DNA of 64,000 nt from Fabrea salina. Its lineage: Eukaryota > Ciliophora > Heterotrichea > Heterotrichida > Fabreidae. The first letter of the stretch is position 1, and each line of letters begins with the position of its first letter. Below, piece after piece: positions 51,347-60,484 of this stretch. The notes beneath the pieces were generated by a model that was not told where the DNA came from, searched no databases, and saw nothing but the letters and a program-made list of their open reading frames with translations. The stretch lies in contig JALIHJ010000042.1 in NCBI GenBank assembly GCA_022984795.1, positions 168,501-232,500 of the forward strand, given 5' to 3'. Made by a program: the position numbers and the translations under genes.

Positions 51347-54001
51347 TTATGAATCTACTTCAGGCACTTCTATGTTTTTGTACTTGAGGGGGTAAGGAAT
51401 CCCTCTGACTTTGTGCTTTATCATCATTGCTCGTTTCAAGTGCTCGCACTCCGCACCGCATCTTGAGTCACTGTGGTTCTTTAAGCACTTAAGCAGTTCG
51501 TCTTTCACTGCAACAGGCATTCTTTGGAGTTCTTCGTTTTCAAATACTTTAATCACAAGACTTATTTCTTTGAGTTGTTTGTACTTTTCCGAGTCTAGTT
51601 GTCCTTCATAGTTTATTTTGTAGTGGTCTATAATTGTTGACTGGTAACTTCCTCCTATTCCCGAAGAAATGTTCACCTTAGGCAGTCCTAACTTAGAATT
51701 GTAGTCTGGAGACTGACTCCTGTTGGTTGCTTGTGAAGTTTCTTGGTGCTTGAAGTACAACTCAGGAAAGTTGCCAAACAACAGGTTTTTGAAAGTATCA
51801 AACAAGTCCTTTTGTCCAGAGTCCAGAGTCACTACTAAGTTCTGTTCGGCTTGCTTCAGTAACTCGTTGTTTTCAAAAGGTTCGGTAGTTTCGCGACTCT
51901 TTAACTCTAGTCTCTCGTTTTCTTCAATATGCTCCAAACCTTTGTTGACTATTCTGGGTTTTTTGGGTTGGAGTGTTTCTATGGAGTCCATAGAGTGGTT
52001 TCTTGTTTTGTTCTTTTTTGCTACGTTTACTACCATCTTTGAGCTTCCTGAGTGAGTTCCAGCTCCAGAACTTTTGAAAGAGTTTTTAGAACCCTCTTTG
52101 TTCAATGCACCTTTTTGAGAGCCTTGCTTGGCAGGAGCCTGTTCCGAGGAGCCTTGTTTACTTGGAATCTTCTTTGTCTGTTTTTGTTCCGAACTGTTTT
52201 TGTCTTGATTCTTAGTTCGAGTTATGTCTTCACTTTCACTTTGAATTTCTTTTTCTCCACTCCACCCACTTTCAATGCCTTTGTTGTCTTTACTTGACAC
52301 TGAACTCTTTCCAGTGTTAGACCTCGATATAACTCCTTTGCTTTCTTTTTTTTGGATTTTGGATTTAGTGTCTGTCTCCCCAAAAACTGGTTTGGTAGGT
52401 TTTTTGTAGTTCCTTAGAGGAGAGTACCTTTCGTCTCCAGAGTCCCGCGAACTCAAAGTGTTAGTTCTTGACAACTTAGAAACTCCAAAGTTTGTCATTC
52501 GACTAGTTTCTTGATGGGGTCTTCTGTTCTCGGGAGAGTTAGTGCTTGAAAGCACTTTATTCCCCTTTTTAGGGTTGGCTCTCTGGAGTTTTTTTGGTTT
52601 TTGACTGGAACTTCTCGAGCCAGTTCCTTCAAATGATTCGGATTCATCTTTTTCTAGGATTTCATCTTCACTGATTTCTTCACCTTCAAACTTGGCAATT
52701 CTGTACTTCTTTATCACAGAGTTCGCGTCCACATTCTGGTACTCAAAAGGAATTCCGTTTAGTTTTACCCAAGCCTTTTCAATCTGGCTGTTTTTTTCTT
52801 CAGCAATTCGGTAGTAGATGTTGGCGTTGTACAGGGACTCGTGCATTTGGTTCAGTTTATTCATTGTAGCCTTTTTCTTGGACTTAGCTTCTTCAATGTT
52901 TCTTTTAAACAACTGAACTTTTCTTTTTTTCTGTTCCAGTTTGGTGCTTAGACCCCTTGACTTTTGTTTTTCTTCGTGGGTTTCCTTAACTAGGTTTTTG
53001 TTTTTCTTGTCTAGTTGGTTCATTTCTGTTTCTCTCTTAGCAAGGCTTCTTTCAAGTTGCTCAATGTACCTCTTCAGTCTAGCCAAAGTGTTTTCTAAGT
53101 CGTTTTTTTCCTTTTCAAGTCTGTTCATGTAGGTTTTTTGTTTGAAGTACTTCATTTCTCTTTCATAGTCTTCGTTGTCCTCTTCATTCAGTTCTGGAGA
53201 ACTGGGCTGCTCTGTTTGAGTTCCGATTTCTTTCCTCATCGACGAGTGCTTCCCTCCAGAACTGCCTTTTTTTTGGTCAGCTTCTTCCTTGTAAACCTTG
53301 TAGGAGTTTTCAATGTCCCTCGTAATTGACTTGAAGTCAATTTCTATGATAGGAGGGATCTTAGATGGCATAGGCACTTCTGTGTGCATTTTTCTTAAGT
53401 TTTCATACAAGTCGTTTAGCTTTTTAGTCAACTTTTTCAGTTTGAAGTCTTTGAGTTTTTTACTGAGGTGCTTCAGTTCTTCTAGTTGCAAAGGTTCTGA
53501 GTCTTCCAGTGTTGTCTCCAGAGTGTATTTACTACTGAACTCCGGCTCTGTTTGAACTCCTGAACTCTTGACCCTAACACCCTTTTTGGAAGGTTCTTGG
53601 TTACTAACTAAGCTTTTGATTTTCGAAAAGGACTTTTGAACCCCCCTGAGCCCCCTTATTAGTTGGTTGCCTAACTTTTCTTCCTTGATTTTAGCATGCA
53701 AAGACAAAAAGTCCAAAAAGTTAAAGTAAGTTCTGTACTCAGTTTCCATTGCAGAGAAGTCACACTGTGTTTGAGTGCTGAAAATACCAAACTCCAATTC
53801 CCAGTTGTCTAAGTCCTTTTCTAACTTAGTGAGTTCGGCATGGTAGTTTTTTCCAGTTGTTATACGTTTAAAAGGCAAAACAGGTTCTATAGGCTCACTT
53901 GAACTTTTAAGCCACTGTGATATGTCAGATTTTTTTCTCCTATGTCTTTCTTCAGCTCCTGACTTTTTAAGTGCATCCAGTTTAGGCAAAGTTGAGTTCA
54001 T
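51347..54001 (-). CDS. Long coiled-coil and disordered protein
   Basis: An 884-residue protein of unknown function. Coiled coil is strong at residues 60-140, 175-215 and 285-420 (KNDLENTLARLKRYIEQLERSLAKRETEMNQLDKK). Residues 460-700 are Ser/Lys/Gly-rich and disordered (SSKDNKGIESGWSGEKE, KQGSSEQAPAKQGSQKG). The last 110 residues look folded and hold a Cys/His pair (SRCGAECEHLKR). Centrosomal or basal-body linker proteins have this profile. The gene starts only 13 bp from the divergent EIPR1 start. Confidence 0.72.
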   Translation of the reverse strand: MNSTLPKLDALKKSGAEERHRRKKSDISQWLKSSSEPIEPVLPFKRITTGKNYHAELTKLEKDLDNWELEFGIFSTQTQCDFSAMETEYRTYFNFLDFLSLHAKIKEEKLGNQLIRGLRGVQKSFSKIKSLVSNQEPSKKGVRVKSSGVQTEPEFSSKYTLETTLEDSEPLQLEELKHLSKKLKDFKLKKLTKKLNDLYENLRKMHTEVPMPSKIPPIIEIDFKSITRDIENSYKVYKEEADQKKGSSGGKHSSMRKEIGTQTEQPSSPELNEEDNEDYEREMKYFKQKTYMNRLEKEKNDLENTLARLKRYIEQLERSLAKRETEMNQLDKKNKNLVKETHEEKQKSRGLSTKLEQKKRKVQLFKRNIEEAKSKKKATMNKLNQMHESLYNANIYYRIAEEKNSQIEKAWVKLNGIPFEYQNVDANSVIKKYRIAKFEGEEISEDEILEKDESESFEGTGSRSSSQKPKKLQRANPKKGNKVLSSTNSPENRRPHQETSRMTNFGVSKLSRTNTLSSRDSGDERYSPLRNYKKPTKPVFGETDTKSKIQKKESKGVISRSNTGKSSVSSKDNKGIESGWSGEKEIQSESEDITRTKNQDKNSSEQKQTKKIPSKQGSSEQAPAKQGSQKGALNKEGSKNSFKSSGAGTHSGSSKMVVNVAKKNKTRNHSMDSIETLQPKKPRIVNKGLEHIEENERLELKSRETTEPFENNELLKQAEQNLVVTLDSGQKDLFDTFKNLLFGNFPELYFKHQETSQATNRSQSPDYNSKLGLPKVNISSGIGGSYQSTIIDHYKINYEGQLDSEKYKQLKEISLVIKVFENEELQRMPVAVKDELLKCLKNHSDSRCGAECEHLKRAMMIKHKVRGIPYPLKYKNIEVPEVDS

Positions 54002-54014
54002 TTATTAACATACT
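54002..54014. promoter_or_regulatory. 13-bp divergent intergenic region
   Basis: Only 13 bases separate the ATG codons of two genes transcribed in opposite directions. The bases read TTATTAACATACT, A/T-rich on both strands. Neither transcript can have a 5' leader confined to this space. Confidence 0.6.
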
Positions 54015-54992
54015 ATGCAAGAAACTGTTTATAGACTAAGTGAAAGTTCCCATGCACGGGCTATCAGTGCTGCAAAGTTCAACTCTTCCAGCACCCAGTT
54101 CGTAGTTGGGACTGTGGGACTGAGGGAACCTAACAAAGTAGCTGTCTTAGAGTTCGAAGAAGACAAAGTAGCTCTTGAACTAGTTTCTTCTTGGGACTAC
54201 CAAGAGGAAGTTTGGGAACTAGCCTGTTCCCCAAGTGCCCCCCAAGTAGCAGTTGCTAATACAAGCAACTCAGTAGAAGTACTTAGCATCCAGGAAGACT
54301 TGCAAAGACTCATTGCTTTGGAGCACTCTGGTCTAGTGAACTCACTTGACTGGACAGAAAGGTCTTTTTGCACCTCCACAAAAACTGAGCTCCACAATTG
54401 GGACCTAGAGAAGCAAACTTCTGACAAAGTAACTGACACAAACATCACAAGGTCACTAACAGACCCCCACCATGAATCCCTTTTTGCCTACTCGAACTCC
54501 AGTGCAATTAAGGTCCACGACTTCAGACACAAGTCTTCAGCGTTTGAAATCAAACAGGCTCACTGTGACGAAATACTTAGTTTGGACTTCAACCCCAACA
54601 ACCCCTACCACATGGTTTCTTCTTCAAAAGACTGCACTGCAAGGATTTGGGACATGCGCAAAGAAAAGCCACTTAAAACCATTCAGGAACACACTCACTG
54701 GGTGTGGCAAGCAAAGTTCAACCACTACCACGACCAGTTGATGCTTACTGCTGGCTCAGACAACTGCGTCACACTCCAAAGAACAATCACTGGAAGTTCA
54801 GCTCCCATTGACGAGTCCTTTTTCGAAAGAGAAACTGACGCCACACTTTCTAGAATAGAGAACTTTGATGATTCTGTTTACGGTGTGTGTTGGAGTGCAG
54901 CAGAAGCTTGGTACTTCGGGTGCATAAGTTACGACTCCAAAGTCACAGTAGGGGTGGTTCCGACTGAAGAAAAGTACAAGATTTTGCTTTAA
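54015..54992 (+). CDS. EIPR1: EIPR1 (TSSC1)-like WD40 protein
   Basis: A 325-residue propeller. Blade sequences such as CDEILSLDFNPNNPYHMVSSS, CTARIWDMRKEKPLKTIQEHTHWVWQAKFN and the C-terminal DSVYGVCWSAAEAWYFGCISYDSK match EIPR1/TSSC1, where the last segment (D-D-S-V-Y-A-V-E-W-S) is highly conserved. EIPR1 binds the EARP and GARP tethering complexes and supports endosome recycling and dense-core vesicle formation. The sequence is an ordinary WD40 protein, unlike the near-identical blades of the zinc-module family. It ends with TAA two bases from the convergent gene's stop. Confidence 0.88.
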   Translation: MQETVYRLSESSHARAISAAKFNSSSTQFVVGTVGLREPNKVAVLEFEEDKVALELVSSWDYQEEVWELACSPSAPQVAVANTSNSVEVLSIQEDLQRLIALEHSGLVNSLDWTERSFCTSTKTELHNWDLEKQTSDKVTDTNITRSLTDPHHESLFAYSNSSAIKVHDFRHKSSAFEIKQAHCDEILSLDFNPNNPYHMVSSSKDCTARIWDMRKEKPLKTIQEHTHWVWQAKFNHYHDQLMLTAGSDNCVTLQRTITGSSAPIDESFFERETDATLSRIENFDDSVYGVCWSAAEAWYFGCISYDSKVTVGVVPTEEKYKILL

Positions 54993-54994
54993 TA

Positions 54995-55642
54995 TTACTT
55001 GTTTCTCGCAGATAGCAAAGAGTTGCTTGACTTCCAAGGAGACAAGTCCTTTATTGAAAGGACTCCAGGAACTTCTTTAGGTTTGTTTTCAAGACAAGGA
55101 AACTTTTCTGGTTTCAACTGCAGAAAAGGACTGCCTTTGGGCCTTGATATGTTCACTATAGTTGAGGGTCTTTCGTAGCTTGACTTCCTTTTGTTGGAAG
55201 CTTTGTGAAACGGTGTGTTTCTTGTTTGGGACCACTCGATTCTTTTGCCTTCTAGAGTTAACTTGTTTTGTTTCTGCTTAGCATGGGCTTTCTTTTTCCG
55301 TCTGGGTTTTAAAAGTGCTAAGTCTTTGAACAACTCCTTTTCCATAGTCATCAGCATACTTGTTTCTTTTTTGCCCCAGAAAGACCTAGAGTCCCTTAAG
55401 TATCTACTTAACTGTGAGGACTCTGAATTAATTGGAAAGGGACTAAAGGAACTCCTTGCTGCAGACGAAGAATTCCTACTTGAGTTTGTGTTAGCATTGA
55501 TTTTCCGTTTGAAGGTTGCCCTTGAAAAGTTAGGAGCTTTGTTTTGTTGGGGAGTTCTACTTATGTTCAAGTTGCTTTCCTTTGCTAGGTGCTTTGGACT
55601 TTGCGCCATTAAGCTTTTTCGTGGACTTGGGTGAAAATACAT
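54995..55642 (-). CDS. Basic Ser/Lys-rich hypothetical protein
   Basis: A 215-residue frame with no recognised domain, rich in Ser, Lys, Asn and Arg (FSRATFKRKINANTNSSRNS, LKPRRKKKAHAKQKQNKLTL). It has no membrane segment. Composition suggests nuclear or cytoskeletal binding, but nothing specific. The ATG at 55642 (MYFHPSPRKSLM) is the first; a second Met lies 11 codons later. Confidence 0.62.
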   Translation of the reverse strand: MYFHPSPRKSLMAQSPKHLAKESNLNISRTPQQNKAPNFSRATFKRKINANTNSSRNSSSAARSSFSPFPINSESSQLSRYLRDSRSFWGKKETSMLMTMEKELFKDLALLKPRRKKKAHAKQKQNKLTLEGKRIEWSQTRNTPFHKASNKRKSSYERPSTIVNISRPKGSPFLQLKPEKFPCLENKPKEVPGVLSIKDLSPWKSSNSLLSARNK

Positions 55643-55723
55643 TTGTTATCTAAGTAAACTTACAAAGACCAACTGTTAAAAGTTAGGTATCCATACCACA
55701 GAAAAACTATTGGTAGTAATAAT

Positions 55724-56092
55724 ATGGTGAAGAACATGCTTACGGATCGACTTCTTTCTGAGTGTAAACTCAAGCAGAAGAAGTACATAGTTTCTCGCAA
55801 CAAGGAATACTACTTGACTATGCAAGAGGACGGCAACTTAGTACTTTACAACTCCCGTGAATTCGTAGCTTCAAACGCAGTGTGGGCATCGGGGACCAAC
55901 GGTCAGGGAGAAGCTCCCTTTACTTTTAGAGTCCAGGATGATGGAAACGCGGTAGTTTATGATAAAGAAAAGAACCCAACTTGGGCTACTGGGACCCATG
56001 GCCAAGGACAGGGTCCTTACTGCGTCGTTGTCTCCAACGAAGGAAAACTTTGTGTCTACGACACCAACGACCAAGAATTATGGAGTTCTTAA
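55724..56092 (+). CDS. Bulb-type (GNA-like) mannose-binding lectin
   Basis: A 122-residue single-domain lectin. It shows the beta-prism II repeat with carbohydrate motifs Q-x-D/E-x-N-x-V-x-Y: MQEDGNLVLYN, VQDDGNAVVYD and a degenerate third, VSNEGKLCVYD. Each subdomain ends with a conserved Trp strand (AVWASGT, PTWATGT, ELWSS). Two of three mannose sites keep the core residues, so sugar binding is likely. No signal peptide is present, so it is probably cytosolic or released by another route. It lies 35 bp upstream of the kinesin-hydrolase gene on the same strand. Confidence 0.88.
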   Translation: MVKNMLTDRLLSECKLKQKKYIVSRNKEYYLTMQEDGNLVLYNSREFVASNAVWASGTNGQGEAPFTFRVQDDGNAVVYDKEKNPTWATGTHGQGQGPYCVVVSNEGKLCVYDTNDQELWSS

Positions 56093-56127
56093 TAGAATAA
56101 GTAATCCTTTAAAACTAATTACTATTG

Positions 56128-58608
56128 ATGGACAAGAAACCAAAAGTCAATAAGGAGACAGGAAAAAAAGCAAGTTTGGTTCCTTGCTCAGTATACGTCC
56201 GGATTCTTCCCGAGATGGCAGAAGGAGGCCACGGAACAACAGGTGAACCTGCAGCTTCTAAGGAACTCCAAGGATGGGATACCAATTCTGTAATTGTTGG
56301 GTGGAGAGGAAGCTACTCAAGTATAGGCCAACCTCTTAAAAACGGGAAGAAGTACAGGTTTCCGAAAGTAGTAATACCCCCTGAGGCCAGTCAACAAGAA
56401 ACCTACGAAACTATAATCTCTCCCCTACTAGATAAGTTGCTTGCTCCAAGTGGACAAGCTCAGGACGCAATGGTTTTTGCTTATGGGCAAACAGGCACAG
56501 GCAAAACTTATACCATGATGGGTCCAGACTTCAGTCTTGACACAAAACCACCTGAAGGAATTAACCCTTACTGGGGCTGCTTTCCAAGGGTAGTCTACGA
56601 TGTGTGGTCGTGCCTAGAATCTTCAAGCAAACCCTTTGTCCTTTGGATGAGTGCAGTTGAGTTTTACCTCATGGAAGGCAAAGACCTACTACAGGGTAAT
56701 ACGCCTGTTTGCATGTCAACCGACAACGAGTTGTTGGGAACCAAAAAAGTTATACTTCGCAAACCAAGCGACGTAATTGACATTTTAAATACAGTAAGAA
56801 GAAACCGCCATACTCGGTCAACTAGGATGAACAAAGCTAGCGATCGCCACCAAGGGTCTTCCAGAAGTCATGCTGCCCTAATTCTGAGTGTAATGCGTTT
56901 TGAAGGAGACTCAGACAAATATATCGAAACGAAGTTCCACTTAATTGACCTTGCTGGAGCAGAGAGACCCGGCAAAAATGGTGCAGAACGCATGAGTGGA
57001 ATGGAAGCGTATAGTGAAATCCTTAAAGACCCCACTGGCAAAAACATAAGTATAGGTTGCCAAGCTGCATTGATCAACTATGAACTCTATATGATTGGGA
57101 ACGAAATGATTACAGCAACTGAAACCCACCGGGCAGGAAAATCTTACAGCTGCAAGGCGCTATTAAGCACCCATACTGTAAGGTTTCTTGGAAAATGCAT
57201 TTCAGGGAAGGCTGCCGTAAGCGTAGTTATTTGCCTTTCACAAGCTGCTCAATGCGGATGGGAAACATGGTTCTCTTGTGAGCTGGGAACTCAGTTTAGT
57301 CAGCTGAAGACTCCAAGTACAACCTTTTCTTCAAAAAGCATTTTTAGGACCATTGAATCCATTAAGACCAGCATCGACCAAAAGCGAAAATCCCTAGCAG
57401 CTAATAAAAGGAAACTAGACAGGTATCAAATTCAACGGCAGTGTAGTGTCCTTGAGGACTGTTCCCAGCTTACTACTTTGCGTGAATTACTTAGTGAGTC
57501 CGGTCTGTTTTCGCAAGATGAAATCCCAAGCACTTCCAACATTCCCAAACCTGCTAGTGACGGCTTTTCCTTCGAAGGTTCAACTTTTTCTTACCCTCTT
57601 GAAGAAACCTGGGACTCAGTGGCTCTTTGTGAATACGAAGAAACCGCCGCTTTTTCGCTTCCAGAAATGAACTGGGGAGAATCCCTCAAAGACCAGCGTG
57701 AATTTATGAATGAATTCGTTGAAGCTGATGCCCAAAATTCCCATTCCGAAGTCTGGATGCAAAAAGTAACTACTCAAGTTTTAACCATTGATACAACACA
57801 GTTCAATTCCTGTGACAATCCTGCACTCAAGGTTTACCTGTACAAACCCATTGGTGCTGGACCAGAACTTAAAGCAATAGTATATTGTCATGGAGGTGGT
57901 GGAGTGTTTTTGTCTGCAAGCCACTACAGGTACCACTGTGCACGCTACGCAGTTGAGAACCACGCAGCTGTGTTCAACGTAGAGTATAGACTTGCTCCTG
58001 AAAGCAAGGCACCTAGAGGAATAATGGATACAGTAGGAACTGTTCAGTACTTAGCCCAAAATGCAGTTAACTTAGGCATTAATCAAAGTTTAATTTTCCT
58101 TGCGGGTGATAGTGGAGGTGGTTACATTGTAACTGGTGCATGCATTGAACTTACTAAAAGAGGACTTTCTAGTCTAGTTAGACTTTGCATTGCGATTTCC
58201 CCACAAGTGAGTGACATGTTTATCAGGCCTGGTTTTGAGGTGAAAGGAGTTGAATCCCAAGAAAAAGATGTTTCGAAAAGGATTCATAACTGGTTAACTC
58301 CTTCAGAAGCTCAAAAGAAAAAGGACTCTAGACTTTGGGGACCTTGGGACCCAGCATATGTGTACCCAACTAAGATGTCAACCGAAATTGCAAGAAACTT
58401 TCCGCCTACTGCAATCATAACAGCAGAGTTTGATTTTTTGAGGAGACATGCAGAGGAACTTGGAGCACTTCTCCTCTCTCATAAACGCCTTGTGGAGTTT
58501 GTTGTCCACCCTGGACTTACTCACGGTTGGAACTTCAGTATGTCCCATCCCAAAAGTGACATGTACTGGTCTGATTTCAGAACTATTGTTGAGATAAACT
58601 CCTCTTAA
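56128..58608 (+). CDS. Kinesin motor fused to HSL-type alpha/beta hydrolase
   Basis: An 826-residue protein in a single open frame, starting at ATG 56128. Residues 20-400 are a diverged kinesin motor: VYVRILPEM, P-loop GQTGTGKT (120-127), switch I HQGSSRSHA and switch II LIDLAGAERPGKNG. Residues 400-430 could be a short helical neck. After an acidic linker (about 500-550), residues 555-826 form an alpha/beta hydrolase of the hormone-sensitive lipase family: oxyanion motif HGGGG (588-592), nucleophile Ser662 in GDSGGG, Asp769 in AEFDFLRRHAEE and His799 in THGWNF. All catalytic residues are present. A motor carrying an esterase/lipase would be able to act on lipid or ester substrates along microtubules. 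I know of no such architecture among named kinesin families. Confidence 0.9.
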   Translation: MDKKPKVNKETGKKASLVPCSVYVRILPEMAEGGHGTTGEPAASKELQGWDTNSVIVGWRGSYSSIGQPLKNGKKYRFPKVVIPPEASQQETYETIISPLLDKLLAPSGQAQDAMVFAYGQTGTGKTYTMMGPDFSLDTKPPEGINPYWGCFPRVVYDVWSCLESSSKPFVLWMSAVEFYLMEGKDLLQGNTPVCMSTDNELLGTKKVILRKPSDVIDILNTVRRNRHTRSTRMNKASDRHQGSSRSHAALILSVMRFEGDSDKYIETKFHLIDLAGAERPGKNGAERMSGMEAYSEILKDPTGKNISIGCQAALINYELYMIGNEMITATETHRAGKSYSCKALLSTHTVRFLGKCISGKAAVSVVICLSQAAQCGWETWFSCELGTQFSQLKTPSTTFSSKSIFRTIESIKTSIDQKRKSLAANKRKLDRYQIQRQCSVLEDCSQLTTLRELLSESGLFSQDEIPSTSNIPKPASDGFSFEGSTFSYPLEETWDSVALCEYEETAAFSLPEMNWGESLKDQREFMNEFVEADAQNSHSEVWMQKVTTQVLTIDTTQFNSCDNPALKVYLYKPIGAGPELKAIVYCHGGGGVFLSASHYRYHCARYAVENHAAVFNVEYRLAPESKAPRGIMDTVGTVQYLAQNAVNLGINQSLIFLAGDSGGGYIVTGACIELTKRGLSSLVRLCIAISPQVSDMFIRPGFEVKGVESQEKDVSKRIHNWLTPSEAQKKKDSRLWGPWDPAYVYPTKMSTEIARNFPPTAIITAEFDFLRRHAEELGALLLSHKRLVEFVVHPGLTHGWNFSMSHPKSDMYWSDFRTIVEINSS

Positions 58609-58669
58609 CTAAATTGAATCCAAAAAGTGCTGCAGCTTCTTGGTAAATTTAAGAAATCATTATTATGAG

Positions 58670-60073
58670 TTAGTTACCCTTTTTAGTCATTAACTTTTGG
58701 ATTTCTTGTTTCGACAAGGCTTTAGTTTCGACCATATCTACTGCAAAATAGACAGTTGCTACTGAACAAATTCCAGCAAGTATCCAGAAAACTATTTCTT
58801 CTCCAATAGCATGCTTCAAGTAGTAGAACCCAAAAGCTACAACAGCAAAAGAAACAAAGTTAAAACTGGAGCAAATACTTATTCCCTTAGAAGTCAGTAT
58901 GTCTCCACAGTAAGTCCAGCAAATAGGTCCTGATGAAAGCGAAAAGAACGCCAAAAACAAAAAAAGAAAACAAGCTTTAACCAAATAGTTTACTGAAATA
59001 ACTCCAGCAAAGAGCCCCACCACTAGCTGGCAAACTCCCATTCCTGCAAACCCCCACACTAACAAAGTTTTTCTCCCAAAACTGTTGACCAGAGGAGCTG
59101 AGGCTAACGATGCAATCAGACTCACGATTCCTGAAACCGCAGTGTAGACTGCCCCCATTAGCCCTCCTCCTGTGATATGGCCAAAGAAGTTGGTGATTGC
59201 ATTGATTCCTGAAAACTGTTGGAAAAAGCTATTTGCATACCCTAGTCTCATAGATTTGCTGGTGTTTTGTTTGCAAAGCAGCAAGTCTAAGTAAGAAGGG
59301 TCATAGTTCTTTTCAGAAACAAAAGTCTCTGTTAGTTCCTTGTCTTGTTTCTCGATGTTCAGTTCTTTTAGCACTTTCTGAGCAGTTTCTTCTGGGTAAA
59401 CTTGCTTCAAACTTTCCAGAGCGTCTTCGCTGAAGTTTTTTCTCCAGTACCAGGCTGGAGTCTCTAACCTGTAGACCAAAAGCAGTAACAAAAACTGTGT
59501 GAATGCAAAAACGATTTGCAGACCAAACATGAAAATCCACCAGTATTCGCGTGAAGTTGAGTCTTGGTTGTCGTCTTTCAGGAAAATCCCTAGAGCTTGA
59601 GCTATCAGGATTCCCAAATTAGTTTTGATTTGAAACAAACTGCCTGTCTTGCCGCTGATCTCGGTCGGAGAACTTTCGTTGATAAATATTGGAACCAAGG
59701 CAGCGTAAATTCCAACACTCAGTCCAGTTATGGCTCTTCCAATCACGAAAGTAATTGTGTTTGGGACCATTGTGATCCCTGCACCTAGTATGTTTATTAG
59801 GTTAAAAAGCATCAGTGTCTTTCTTATCCCTATCTCATCAGAAACTGTTCCTGCAAAAGGTGCAGATATTGCAGCCCCCAGTGGCATTACAGAAGTCAAA
59901 AGCGAACTTACAATTCCGTCGTTTGGAAACTTCAAACTTGAAGCTACTGAGTCCAAGGCCTGTCCAACCACTGCTATGTTATACCCAAACAAGAAGCTCC
60001 CTATGCTTGCAGTAACACACATTTTCCAGACTGCTTTCGAGTCATAAGAAGTAACCAATCCCTCACTTGACAT
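58670..60073 (-). CDS. MFS sugar transporter, GLUT/SLC2-like
   Basis: A 467-residue, 12-helix transporter. The N-terminal half has GSFLFGYNIAVVGQALDS and the conserved loop D-E-I-G-I-R-K (2-3 loop G-R-R/K type), then GRAITGLSVGIYAALVPIFINE with the PxYxxE-like segment altered to PIFINE. The second half has NSFFQQFSGINAITNFF, the QQxSGxN motif that lines the sugar path in GLUT proteins, and SFGRKTLLVWG. These place it with SLC2/sugar porters. The substrate is probably a hexose. It is the second transporter of the superfamily in the window but not a close relative of the SLC37 genes. Confidence 0.88.
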   Translation of the reverse strand: MSSEGLVTSYDSKAVWKMCVTASIGSFLFGYNIAVVGQALDSVASSLKFPNDGIVSSLLTSVMPLGAAISAPFAGTVSDEIGIRKTLMLFNLINILGAGITMVPNTITFVIGRAITGLSVGIYAALVPIFINESSPTEISGKTGSLFQIKTNLGILIAQALGIFLKDDNQDSTSREYWWIFMFGLQIVFAFTQFLLLLLVYRLETPAWYWRKNFSEDALESLKQVYPEETAQKVLKELNIEKQDKELTETFVSEKNYDPSYLDLLLCKQNTSKSMRLGYANSFFQQFSGINAITNFFGHITGGGLMGAVYTAVSGIVSLIASLASAPLVNSFGRKTLLVWGFAGMGVCQLVVGLFAGVISVNYLVKACFLFLFLAFFSLSSGPICWTYCGDILTSKGISICSSFNFVSFAVVAFGFYYLKHAIGEEIVFWILAGICSVATVYFAVDMVETKALSKQEIQKLMTKKGN

Positions 60074-60484
60074 TTTCGAGTGGTTTACTGGACAACATTA
60101 AATTAGGGTGTTAAAGTTTGAAGTCAATCCAAAGTGAAGGGAGCCCCTGAAAAATTAGGTCCTCTTAACTTTAGATTCCAAATAGTCCTCAGTGTTGCTA
60201 TTTCTCATTCTGGCAGTCGAACTAACCACAGAATCTTTATCGCCAAACTACGTTCCATAGCTTTCTCTGGTCAGAAAGATTTGCTAATTCGCTTCAACTA
60301 GATCCCAATCACTATTTAGCTTCTGGTCTTGTTTGTATCTGGGACTTCTGAACAATAACTTCTTCAAACTTCTTCTGTTTAGGATTAGTTAGTTATTAGG
60401 ATGATTCAGGATCCAGTTGATAAATAGTCAGAAGAGTCCAGCTGCAGTCCTTTGCATATTTCAAGGATTACTCCCTTTATTAAT
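60074..60484. other. Intergenic region, no feature recognised
   Basis: About 410 bp without a convincing frame, RNA or repeat. Some short open stretches occur on both strands. The region contains the start context of the next gene at its right end (TTAATATG). Confidence 0.45.

Noticed and set aside
60452-60484. Longer start for the first plus-strand WD40 gene
   Set aside because: It begins with TTG; ATG 60485 lies at the position used by the paralogues relative to the zinc module.
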